The translations under genes and the position numbers were made by a program. 31,946 nt of DNA, taken from the IMG/VR virus record IMGVR_UViG_3300017782_000108, positions 1 through 31,946 of that record; one strand, written 5' to 3'. The DNA comes from a virus. Below are positions 13,649-21,080 of the stretch, piece by piece (the first letter of the stretch is position 1; each line of letters opens with the position of its first letter). A model generated the notes under the pieces. The model worked only from the letters and a program-made list of their open reading frames with translations. It made no database searches and was not told the origin of the DNA.

Positions 13649-14021
13649 ACGATAGCGCCTCTAATTCGCTTAATTGTTCGTTAATAGAATCTAATGAGCT
13701 AATTATATAACATTGTCTTGCTTCTATCTCGCACACCCTCTGCTCGATATCATCTATATCGGCTCGATAGCGAGAATAATTGTAAGATTCAAGCTCTTCG
13801 GCACTCTGTAAAGATTGATTGGCGATTGACATAACATAGGCGTTGGAAGTGATAGCCGCCTCATTGTCGTCAACAATATCAACTTGACCGCCAGTTCTCT
13901 GATAGACCTGCTGCACAATGCGCTCGAATTCATCGAGATAATTATTGAGCTGCTCTACCAGGTTTTCGCTGTCAGCAGGTCTCAGCTTAGAAAGGAAGAA
14001 AGGGGAATTTACTTGCGTCAT
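13632..14021 (-). CDS. Coiled-coil tail protein, tail-needle candidate
   Basis: A 129-residue protein. After SPFFLSKLRPADSENLVEQL comes a helix, a short turn region (RTGGQVDIVDDNEAAITSN) and a long C-terminal heptad-like region (about 80-122: DIDDIEQRVCEIEARQ, IISSLDSINEQLSELEAL). In P22-type phages the gene after the gp10 hub encodes gp26, a trimeric coiled-coil needle that plugs the portal; this gene has the same place. It is much shorter than P22 gp26 and no sequence match is claimed. It overlaps the hub gene by four bases (ATGA). Confidence 0.55.
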   Translation of the reverse strand: MTQVNSPFFLSKLRPADSENLVEQLNNYLDEFERIVQQVYQRTGGQVDIVDDNEAAITSNAYVMSIANQSLQSAEELESYNYSRYRADIDDIEQRVCEIEARQCYIISSLDSINEQLSELEALSYGYQS

Positions 14022-15442
14022 CGTCCAGACTTCCTCGCATAAATACCAGATGAGCCTAATGAGAACTTGGTATCCTCTGTATATCTAACCTTAACCGCAA
14101 GATCTTTGAATTTTCTATTCGAATAATCCTCAACAAATTCTTGGTAATCGCCGTCTCGCCCAAGATTTATCCAGCGCTCACCACTGTAGCTTTTCCCGCC
14201 GTCCGTTGAGTAGCTCAGCATGACCTGAGGGTTATCGGTAACTCCAACCCCGGTCTCAAGGTTGTACTCAATAGACTTCATCTGAAAATAGTCCCGAGGA
14301 GATGAAAGAGTTTCCCCGGATAATGGTCTAAATATTCTTTCGCGAGCCATGATGCCGCCATCATTTGTCCGCGTATCTTTATCAAGCTCAAAGATGCTAC
14401 CATCCCTGCGACTACCAACAAGCCATTTATTAAACAGATAAGCAGAGGTCTTACCGATCCATAATTGCTCATCCGCCTCATGATCTATTTCAAACCATAA
14501 TCCAGTCGCTATGGAGTAGCACCACACCTTTAATTCACTAGGAAAATGATAAGCAATGATGTCCTGCCCATAACACTGGAAAGTGCTCAGATAAGCATCG
14601 TCAGCATTATACCCATTAAATAACTCTGCTATTCCTGGATTGTTTTGTGTAAGCTTTTTGTGGTTAAAACTAACAATCTCATAAGGAATTTTGTCATGCC
14701 CAAGAATATAGATAGACGTTTTATTAGGCGCTATACAATCCCGGTTAAAAGCGCTTACATCTTCGACTATGGCACGATTCATTCTTTCAAAAGGAGGGTT
14801 CCCAATTCCGGTATTATCCCAAGGCTCTATAGTTTTTTTACCCAGAACCATTAAAACTTGGTTGAACTCTTGTAGCGCTATACTTTTATCTTGTTGTGAC
14901 TCGGCAAGGAAGGTATTAACCTCTCGAAACACTGTAGTTCCAGGGTCGCCAACATAAATAACACCCTGATCACTCAACAATATAAGCTGGCTATTTAGGT
15001 AAGCCACATCGACTGGCGTAAAATTAATAGCTAGAGAGCTGACACTAGAGCCTGTCGTGGTGTAAGCCCCAGAGTTAGGAACAACTATAAGCAAAGTGGT
15101 CGCATTAGCCGCCATCTTAACTAAGTTATTACCGGGAATGGTGCCGACCAAATCTTGATTGCCCGTCGAATCAAACGAGTACAGTTTTTGCCCTGAAACT
15201 TTCCAACCCTTATCTTTAAACAGAAACTTGTGAATACCTCTGTCCGGATCAACGCCTTCGCCCACTGACCACAGCTTTAATCCATGGACCGGCATTAATG
15301 CGGCTGGACCTGTCGATGAATTAGGTGTAGGAACCACCATTAAATTCTTAGAAACCTGAGAGCTGATAGATCTTGATGATGATACGAAAGAGTCACCAAC
15401 AGGCTCGTAAGGCACCTTAGAGAAATTAGTGGAAACCGGCAT
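14018..15442 (-). CDS. P22 gp10-like packaged-DNA stabilisation / tail hub protein
   Basis: A 474-residue head-completion protein that should form the tail hub below the adaptor and hold DNA in the head. The family pattern is visible: SSSRSISSQVSKNLMVVPTP near the N-terminus, a PALMPVHGLKLWSVGEG then DRGIHKF block, beta-propeller-like repeats through the middle, and a C-terminal NPQVMLSYSTDGGKSYSGER block that many such proteins share. P22 gp10 is about the same length. It starts at a TAATG overlap with the adaptor gene, as expected for coupled tail-machine genes. Confidence 0.8.
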   Translation of the reverse strand: MPVSTNFSKVPYEPVGDSFVSSSRSISSQVSKNLMVVPTPNSSTGPAALMPVHGLKLWSVGEGVDPDRGIHKFLFKDKGWKVSGQKLYSFDSTGNQDLVGTIPGNNLVKMAANATTLLIVVPNSGAYTTTGSSVSSLAINFTPVDVAYLNSQLILLSDQGVIYVGDPGTTVFREVNTFLAESQQDKSIALQEFNQVLMVLGKKTIEPWDNTGIGNPPFERMNRAIVEDVSAFNRDCIAPNKTSIYILGHDKIPYEIVSFNHKKLTQNNPGIAELFNGYNADDAYLSTFQCYGQDIIAYHFPSELKVWCYSIATGLWFEIDHEADEQLWIGKTSAYLFNKWLVGSRRDGSIFELDKDTRTNDGGIMARERIFRPLSGETLSSPRDYFQMKSIEYNLETGVGVTDNPQVMLSYSTDGGKSYSGERWINLGRDGDYQEFVEDYSNRKFKDLAVKVRYTEDTKFSLGSSGIYARKSGR

Positions 15443-16062
15443 TACGGTGTCATCCCTTCAAACTTCATGGTGGGGGCTGGGCCATGACGACCCTTCTTGC
15501 TTGATTTATTCGCACCTCGAATGGCGCCTATAAACTTACTGTAATAAAACTCGCTCTTATCCTCTTCAGCATTAAAGAGGTTGACGGCCCACAGGCAGCC
15601 AAACAAATAAATATTGGGATTGCTAGTTAAAACGTCATTGGTGGCGTTAGAGCTGCTAATTCCGGTGGGCTTAGCATAATGCGCAACTTCAATGGTGTAT
15701 GAAGAATCCGGGACTCTATCTAATTCAATCTGGCTAGTAATGGTGAAATATTTTGGCTTGCCAGATTCATGGTTGACTTCCATAGCCTCGGGAGTTGCAT
15801 AGCGCACATCAATATTCTTACCGCTAACCACCAGCCTCACGCCACGCATATCTAAATAATTATCTGGCAGGGCAATAAACCGTCCGCTTAGAGTTGCTGT
15901 AGATCTAACTTCCATTGCACGAATGCGCAAAGGCTCAACTTGATTGTCGTATATTTCGGTCTCACACAAGTCAATAGCGTCATTTATTAAATCATTAATA
16001 TTGTTTGAACCATCAATACGAACAATAGCCGCTTTGAGATTACTGTAATTGTCTAGTGCCAT
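15442..16062 (-). CDS. Head-to-tail adaptor protein
   Basis: A 206-residue protein with the features of phage adaptors that bind below the portal: MALDNYSNLKAAIVRI, DLINDAIDLCETEIYDNQ, LRIRAMEVRSTATLSGRFIAL, PDNYLDMRGVRL, then NPNIYLFGCLWAVNLFNAEED near the end. P22 gp4 and T7 gp11 fill the same role. It is linked to neighbours by TAATG overlaps on both sides. In gene order it should directly follow the capsid group, but here a methyltransferase and two glycosyltransferase genes lie between. Confidence 0.8.
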   Translation of the reverse strand: MALDNYSNLKAAIVRIDGSNNINDLINDAIDLCETEIYDNQVEPLRIRAMEVRSTATLSGRFIALPDNYLDMRGVRLVVSGKNIDVRYATPEAMEVNHESGKPKYFTITSQIELDRVPDSSYTIEVAHYAKPTGISSSNATNDVLTSNPNIYLFGCLWAVNLFNAEEDKSEFYYSKFIGAIRGANKSSKKGRHGPAPTMKFEGMTP

Positions 16063-16574
16063 TAAGCAGCCCTCACAATAACGAAAAATCCGCTATCAGT
16101 ATGAGTTAGATTGTGTATGTGGAATCTTGACCACAATTTAGGTAGCCACCAGGTGTAATCCTCTTGTGTTAAATGCGCGTTCCTACCATCTGAAAGCACC
16201 TTAACGGCTGGCCCTGTGTGTATTGTAAAGAAACCATACCTCTTTGTAACCCTTTTAAGATCGTCTAAAACATAATCAAGGCAATCGGGTTCAATATGCT
16301 CTAGGACGTCTATGCAAGCCACAAAATCTCTAGGGGCTGGCTCATCAGCCCAATCCGGAACAGCGGGGTCATACAATTCTATGCGTAATTTATGATCAGG
16401 GGTAATGCTTTGCGCCAATCGACCTTTTCCAGCACCGTAGTCCAGCATCTCCTCGACACCTAAGTTATTAATCAAATTGGTAACCATTGGTGCAAATGAA
16501 ACTGAGGCTACGCCATAATTAGGGTTCTTGTGGAGCTCTTCCTGCTCTTGTCTATATTCTTCAGTTATCAGCAT
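16062..16574 (-). CDS. SAM-dependent methyltransferase (class I)
   Basis: A 170-residue methyltransferase. Motif I is LDYGAGKGR (44-52), followed by an acidic residue at the strand-2 end (D69 in ELYDP) and CIDVLEHIEPD (87-97), the usual motif IV region of small-molecule or protein methyltransferases. There is no DNA-methylase DPPY motif, so DNA is a less likely target. It overlaps the upstream glycosyltransferase by 14 bases and starts the adaptor gene through TAATG. With its neighbours it may modify a sugar or a virion protein; the substrate cannot be read from the sequence. Confidence 0.8.
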   Translation of the reverse strand: MLITEEYRQEQEELHKNPNYGVASVSFAPMVTNLINNLGVEEMLDYGAGKGRLAQSITPDHKLRIELYDPAVPDWADEPAPRDFVACIDVLEHIEPDCLDYVLDDLKRVTKRYGFFTIHTGPAVKVLSDGRNAHLTQEDYTWWLPKLWSRFHIHNLTHTDSGFFVIVRAA

Positions 16575-17220
16575 GATTAACCCTTAACAATTCTTCTCGC
16601 CACTCATCAGCGAAATCTTGATTCTCAAACCCATTAAAGCATGGGGTGCCCAGCGTAAAGTGGGCGACCAGCGCATCGTCGTTTTTTCCGTACTCGCCAA
16701 CCAAGTGATTAAATCGCCCAGGAAGTTCACCTACGCGATTGGTCCAATCAAACTGATGCAAATACTTGCCACTTGCTTCATTCACAATTTCCGGCGTTAA
16801 CCTCTTGCATGCAGACGCCCAACAATTAAACAGCATAAAAGACGACCAGTTCTTTTTAGGGTAAGCATGCTGCGCATTGCCCAGGAATTTAGTGCTATTT
16901 TTAGGAGTGTAATCGTGCTTAACTACAAACACATCATGATGATAGTCTGCAAAGTCCAGCACCTGATAAATATCACCCCTTAGTAGCATATCGCAATCCA
17001 TAAACAAAGCGTGTCCGGCATAACCCGCTAAATATGGAGTGAGAAACCGAGAAAAGGAAAATTCAGTGGAGCCATCCTCTTTTCCCCTGTAAAACTCAGG
17101 TATATTTCGCTTGTTAATGGGTATGAACTGGACTGGGCCGCTAGCTTGCCTGAGAATCGAGTTGCACAAAACATGGTACGCTACCGTCTCGGCGGGATCG
17201 AACCCTATCATAATTTTCAT
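16561..17220 (-). CDS. GT8-like glycosyltransferase
   Basis: A 219-residue GT-A-fold transferase. MKIMIGFDPAETVAYHVLCN is the usual start of such phage enzymes; FMDCDMLL (73-80) contains the DxD metal/nucleotide-sugar motif (D75, D77); HFTLGTP (187-193) matches the C-terminal H-x2-G motif. It should move a sugar from a nucleotide donor. The ATG at 17220 is chosen because AAAGGTG lies six bases upstream; the in-frame GTG at 17229 is inside that site. The first 80 bases overlap the end of the TPR-glycosyltransferase gene in another frame. Confidence 0.75.
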   Translation of the reverse strand: MKIMIGFDPAETVAYHVLCNSILRQASGPVQFIPINKRNIPEFYRGKEDGSTEFSFSRFLTPYLAGYAGHALFMDCDMLLRGDIYQVLDFADYHHDVFVVKHDYTPKNSTKFLGNAQHAYPKKNWSSFMLFNCWASACKRLTPEIVNEASGKYLHQFDWTNRVGELPGRFNHLVGEYGKNDDALVAHFTLGTPCFNGFENQDFADEWREELLRVNHADN

Positions 17221-18529
17221 CAATGACACCTTTTACTTGCTTGACAAGATTCTTCCAGGAACCTTTTTTACGATGAAGTCTTACTGAATTGTACCAAGGG
17301 AATTGTCCTTCTAAGTGGTATCTGTAGCCTGGATGCCCTGGGACCAAAACGTGACATTCTTTACCTAAGGCACCAGCAATATAAACCACGGTTGTACAAG
17401 CTGTTACCACTATATCAAGCTCATTAATTAATGCAGCCAGATCATCTATATCACCACCCTTAGCTGTAGCTCTTGGATAGCTTTTAACACCATACTTTCC
17501 TAAGTCTTCGGGGTGCACTTCCTTGTACTCAAGTGAAACAAAAGTATTCTGGTCGTCAAAAATTGGTTCCATATCGCTTAACTCTAAACTTCTTTCCTTT
17601 TTGCCCGTATTTTTTAACCCGCCACGCCAAGCAATACCTATCTTACGGCCCGGGAAAGTATCAAATAGAGCTCGCCACTGAATACACCTTTCTGAATCTG
17701 GATTTAAGTAAGGAGTTCCAGGAAAAGACTCCTCAGACCTTCGATAAAAATATGGCAACTGTCCGATAGCGCACTGATAATCGAATTCTTGGTCAGCCGC
17801 TCTAGACTCCATTTTAAATCGATCTCCATAAACTTCACAATCAAATGTCCGCTTAAACAAACCTTCCAAACGCGAATCGCAATCAAATACAACTTTATTT
17901 GTCCTTAAAATGTCGGAAAGACATGAGGCAAACATAATCTCATCTCCGACACCTTGCTCACCGTAAACCAGAACAGTACCTTCTTCACCACTCCATTCGG
18001 GCTTACCGTAATCCCTCCTCTCTCTATGCTTGACGCCTAGAGTATCGTAATAATCTTCCCAGCCATCCCAGTCTCTTAACATTAAACGTGCCAGCCCTCT
18101 GTTATGAACAGCTGATCTGAGTTCGGGGTCTTTATCTAGAGCAATGTTGCATGAATCTATGCAGCCAGCAGGATTAGCTGTTTGAAGCTGAATAAGCCCC
18201 TTATTTGCATGAGCGCGAACATTGCTTTTATTTAAGCCTATTGCTTTATTAAAAAACTTAAGCGCCTTTCTTTTGTCCTTCTCCTCAAGACACATACCCA
18301 TATTTGACCATATTTCAGACAATCCGGGCCTTAATTGGGCACACCTTTGGTATACCTGATATGCAAGTCCGTAACGCTCAGCTTGCATGAATATATAGCC
18401 CGTCATAAATAAGGCCATTTGCCCTTCTTGAGAGTCAAACTCCTCATTCAATATGTCATTGCATATTCTAAGAGCCTCATCCGGCTCATCGTCAACCAAA
18501 GATTTGGCACGCAATAAGAGTTCGTTCAA
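17141..18529 (-). CDS. TPR-glycosyltransferase (GT9/GT41-like)
   Basis: A 462-residue fusion. Residues about 1-150 are tetratricopeptide repeats (MFTGYIF-type helix pairs such as AYQVYQRCAQLRPGLSEIW and ALKFFNKAIGLNKSNVRAH). The C-terminal part carries GEQGVGDEIMFAS (about 191-203), GIAWRGGLKNTGKKERS and TTVVYIAGALGKECHVLVPG then PWYNSVRLHRK, the pattern of heptosyltransferase/OGT-like GT-B enzymes. TPR domains in such enzymes bind protein substrates, so protein glycosylation is plausible. The last 26 residues overlap the next gene and lie beyond the usual family end. It overlaps the upstream gene by four bases. Confidence 0.8.
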   Translation of the reverse strand: MNELLLRAKSLVDDEPDEALRICNDILNEEFDSQEGQMALFMTGYIFMQAERYGLAYQVYQRCAQLRPGLSEIWSNMGMCLEEKDKRKALKFFNKAIGLNKSNVRAHANKGLIQLQTANPAGCIDSCNIALDKDPELRSAVHNRGLARLMLRDWDGWEDYYDTLGVKHRERRDYGKPEWSGEEGTVLVYGEQGVGDEIMFASCLSDILRTNKVVFDCDSRLEGLFKRTFDCEVYGDRFKMESRAADQEFDYQCAIGQLPYFYRRSEESFPGTPYLNPDSERCIQWRALFDTFPGRKIGIAWRGGLKNTGKKERSLELSDMEPIFDDQNTFVSLEYKEVHPEDLGKYGVKSYPRATAKGGDIDDLAALINELDIVVTACTTVVYIAGALGKECHVLVPGHPGYRYHLEGQFPWYNSVRLHRKKGSWKNLVKQVKGVIDENYDRVRSRRDGSVPCFVQLDSQAS

Positions 18530-18849
18530 ACCTTATCCACCGTCAACAGTTTCTTGTAGTCCCTTTGCAGTATCTTTTCTATCTTTGGCAAATCATCCTT
18601 GTTAGCCCAATCTAGATTATATTTCATCAATATTTCGTGAAGAACGGTAACAGGGACTGTGGCGAAATGGTACCAATCTTCCTTTATGCCCTGACGCTTA
18701 TAACTTCCGTCATTAGCTAAACGCTTATTTCTGTCAAGAATCTTTTTTACATCTTGAGTCTGAGCAACCTTGAAGCCGTCATTTCCGTAGCCCTCAAACC
18801 ATGTTGAGATTCCCGTCATCGGATCGTATTCTAAAAGTCTTTTACTCAT
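18526..18849 (-). CDS. Conserved phage protein after the capsid gene (MSKRLLEYDP family)
   Basis: A 107-residue protein starting MSKRLLEYDPMTGISTWFEG, followed by QDVKKILDRNKRLAND, RQGIKEDWYHFATVPVTV and a charged end. Many podovirus genomes carry this small protein next to the capsid gene; its function is unknown. The start at 18849 fits the family N-terminus. An in-frame ATG at 18879 overlaps the capsid stop, but would read through the terminator hairpin. No ribosome site is visible before 18849, so expression may depend on readthrough or coupling. Confidence 0.7.
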   Translation of the reverse strand: MSKRLLEYDPMTGISTWFEGYGNDGFKVAQTQDVKKILDRNKRLANDGSYKRQGIKEDWYHFATVPVTVLHEILMKYNLDWANKDDLPKIEKILQRDYKKLLTVDKV

Positions 18850-18870
18850 AAAAATTGGGGCCGAAGCCCC
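18850..18870 (-). terminator. Terminator after the capsid gene (UUCG tetraloop)
   Basis: On the minus strand GGGGC-TTCG-GCCCC is followed by AATTTTT, nine bases after the capsid stop. The stable UUCG loop, GC stem and T run are those of an intrinsic terminator. The T run touches the ATG of the next late gene. It probably gives extra capsid mRNA relative to downstream genes by partial termination. Confidence 0.8.
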
Positions 18871-18878
18871 ACACCTCA

Positions 18879-19853
18879 TTATAGTGCTGAGTTGATATCA
18901 GTAACCTTGCCTGACGCCTTCTCGTTCTTGACCTCGAGTGTGAACTCAGTGAGTAATTGTGATCTGTCAGCATCGCCCGTCTTTCCAAGCTCGGTAAGCT
19001 CCATATCTCGTAATGTAGCTACACAAACATACTCCATATCCAAGATTAATGCGGTCTCGTCGCGCTGGAATCGGTTAGGCACTACTTTCAAGATACCAAA
19101 GTTTGACTTATAAAAATCAATAGCACCCATCAAAGTTACATCACTACCGCCATCTGCTCGAGTCTCCAAAGTTGAAATACCACTAAAGCCTGAAAACTTA
19201 CTGCGAGATCCAGGACCCATCATTATAACTTTAGGGTCTCCACCTTCCTCATAGCATGCTTGAATCACAGCATCAACATCAGCCTTAGTAAAGGTACCCG
19301 TAGTAGATGCATCCGTGGGTGCAGCCACAGTTCCAGAACTAAAGCCCGGAGTAGTAGCACCAGATGCCGAAACTCCAGCTGAGGTTTTATTGGTCGCCAG
19401 CCATGACTCCATCGATGCTAGTGAGCGTGCAGTGCCAGCACCACCAGCACTAGACGCCTGATTCTGAGTCAATGCTCTTTCCATATCACGCTTAAGCTCT
19501 CGTCCACGTTTAGCTATTTGATAGGCATACTCATCAGCACGGCCAGCAGAATCAACAGCTCGCTGAGTGCCAGCGACAGATACGGTTTTCTGTGAAATCT
19601 GGCAGTAGTTGCCAACTCGAGTAGATGCTACAAAAGTATTTGCTGTTGCATCATCACCTTCAATTGCACGGTTAGCCGCAGCAGCTTCAAGCTCGTCAGT
19701 CTGCCATTCATGATAAACAGCAGAAGCTGAGCTTTTTGACGCTTCACTTAAAAGTGGAGTGTCCGTGGGGGATATCTCGTAAATCATATCTACAAGATCT
19801 TCTCTATTACCTATTGCGCTGTGCGCGGTTACTGTATTCGTTGGAACAGCCAT
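18879..19853 (-). CDS. Major capsid protein, SU10/DUF5309 type
   Basis: A 324-residue HK97-fold capsid protein. It shows the SU10/DUF5309 pattern: MAVPTNTVTAHSAIGNREDL followed by VDMIYEISPTDTPLLS, EWQTDELEAAAANRAIEGDD, VSVAGTQRAVDSAG, AKRGRELKRDMERALTQNQ, and a C-terminal domain with KVIMMGPGSRSKFSGFSGI and YVCVATLRDMELTELGKTGD. AGGTGATGAT precedes the ATG. It follows the scaffold gene by four bases and ends in front of a UUCG terminator, as expected for the most highly made virion protein. Confidence 0.9.
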   Translation of the reverse strand: MAVPTNTVTAHSAIGNREDLVDMIYEISPTDTPLLSEASKSSASAVYHEWQTDELEAAAANRAIEGDDATANTFVASTRVGNYCQISQKTVSVAGTQRAVDSAGRADEYAYQIAKRGRELKRDMERALTQNQASSAGGAGTARSLASMESWLATNKTSAGVSASGATTPGFSSGTVAAPTDASTTGTFTKADVDAVIQACYEEGGDPKVIMMGPGSRSKFSGFSGISTLETRADGGSDVTLMGAIDFYKSNFGILKVVPNRFQRDETALILDMEYVCVATLRDMELTELGKTGDADRSQLLTEFTLEVKNEKASGKVTDINSAL

Positions 19854-19857
19854 ATCA

Positions 19858-20772
19858 TCACCTGTTTAATATTTGCTTAATAGCCACAGCCGCATCACGC
19901 ATATTCCCAGTCTTCCTAAGCTTTTGTCTAGAAGCGGCAGTCTTTTCGGCCTGCTTTTGCTCCTGAGTCTTAGGGGTGCCCGGTTTAGCTTGCTTAGGCT
20001 TAGGCGTAACTTTTTTACTTTCTGGCTTCGCGGACATTAATTTATCGTACAAAGCCGCTTTTCGAGAGATAGAAACTAAACGGTGATCAGAGTAGCTATC
20101 AAGATCTTGAGGAGTAAAACCAGCATCAGTCCACAACTTGTTAACCATCTCAGCTTCAGATTTTAGAACCGAATCATCGAGCCACTCAGGGATTGCCTGA
20201 AATAACAACTCTTTCTCCTGCTCCACCTTCTGCAATCGCTTATTCTGGTTTTCGGACTCCAGCTCACTCTTAAGGTCTTTTAGACGCTTCTGTCTACCTT
20301 CTAGCTTTTCCTTCTTCTCGTAATACGCAGCAGGATCATACTCTTTAAGCTCTTTAAGTTCAGCGCTATTTAGGTCATCAAAATCAATCTTAAGCATAGC
20401 TTCAACATCTTCCAGCTTTGCCGCTAATTCAGATTGTTTAGATTCAATCGCTTTCCGCTTATCAGACACTTCAGTCGTCTTTTTGCGGTAGTCCGATTCC
20501 ATCATGTAGCCTTTTCTGAGCTCGTCGAGAGTTACCTCGCGCTCTTCACCATTAACTTTGATTGTGTATAAATCCGCCGTTTCTGTGTCGCCTTCCGCCT
20601 CTTCAGGCGCTTGCGTTTCCTCGGTTTCAGAATCAACAACTTCTGTTTCTGGAATCTCCTCCTGGATAACTTCACCCTGTGCCGTTTCCGGCTCTTCCGC
20701 ACTGTCACTTGGCTGTTCAGGCTGTAACAATTGTGCTATTCGGCTTGCGCCTTCGTTAAGATTGACTCCCAT
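19858..20772 (-). CDS. Scaffolding protein
   Basis: A 304-residue, very charged protein. An acidic N-terminus (about 15-65) is followed by YTIKVNGEEREVTLDEL then RKGYMMESDYRKKTTEVSDK (about 68-106), a motif shared by many phage scaffold/head-morphogenesis proteins. A long coiled-coil section (about 100-180) follows, then a lysine/proline-rich C-terminus (KKVTPKPKQAKPGTPKTQ) that could bind the capsid protein. It sits directly upstream of the capsid gene. No protease motif is seen. GAGGA lies about 10 bases before the ATG. Confidence 0.8.
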   Translation of the reverse strand: MGVNLNEGASRIAQLLQPEQPSDSAEEPETAQGEVIQEEIPETEVVDSETEETQAPEEAEGDTETADLYTIKVNGEEREVTLDELRKGYMMESDYRKKTTEVSDKRKAIESKQSELAAKLEDVEAMLKIDFDDLNSAELKELKEYDPAAYYEKKEKLEGRQKRLKDLKSELESENQNKRLQKVEQEKELLFQAIPEWLDDSVLKSEAEMVNKLWTDAGFTPQDLDSYSDHRLVSISRKAALYDKLMSAKPESKKVTPKPKQAKPGTPKTQEQKQAEKTAASRQKLRKTGNMRDAAVAIKQILNR

Positions 20773-20792
20773 TAGGGTTGGTCCTCTTTTGC

Positions 20793-21080
20793 TTATAACT
20801 CTTGCACTCTACGTATAACTTTTTGCATAGCGCTTAATTTTTCTTCGGCTGCCTTTCCAGTGTTGATGTGTCGCTTAAACATTCCTTCAAACATTTCAGC
20901 AGCTCTTAACATGCGATAGCAACTTTCCCTTTCTTCACTCTGACTAAAGTCGCTTTCACTAATTTTCCGATATAATGTGCTTCTTATATCACTTAAAGCG
21001 GATTGTATCAAGGGATCGTTCAATAACTGCCCAGCTCGAACACCTCTTTGCTGATCAGCTTTTAGTTTAATATCGCTCAT
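20793..21080 (-). CDS. Conserved phage protein between portal and scaffold
   Basis: A 95-residue helical protein starting MSDIKLKADQQRGVRAGQLL, then NDPLIQSALSDIRSTLYRKI and a C-terminal helix with GKAAEEKLSAM. Small proteins with this RAQQLLxDPLxxxAF...  layout are common between portal and scaffold/capsid genes in short-tailed phages; their job is not known. The start overlaps the portal stop (ATGA). Confidence 0.7.
   Translation of the reverse strand: MSDIKLKADQQRGVRAGQLLNDPLIQSALSDIRSTLYRKISESDFSQSEERESCYRMLRAAEMFEGMFKRHINTGKAAEEKLSAMQKVIRRVQEL

Noticed and set aside
18891-18900. TTGATAT half-site at the capsid gene end, and further half-sites inside genes (e.g. near 27691).
   Set aside because: Single half-sites in coding AT-rich DNA without a partner arm or promoter are expected by chance.
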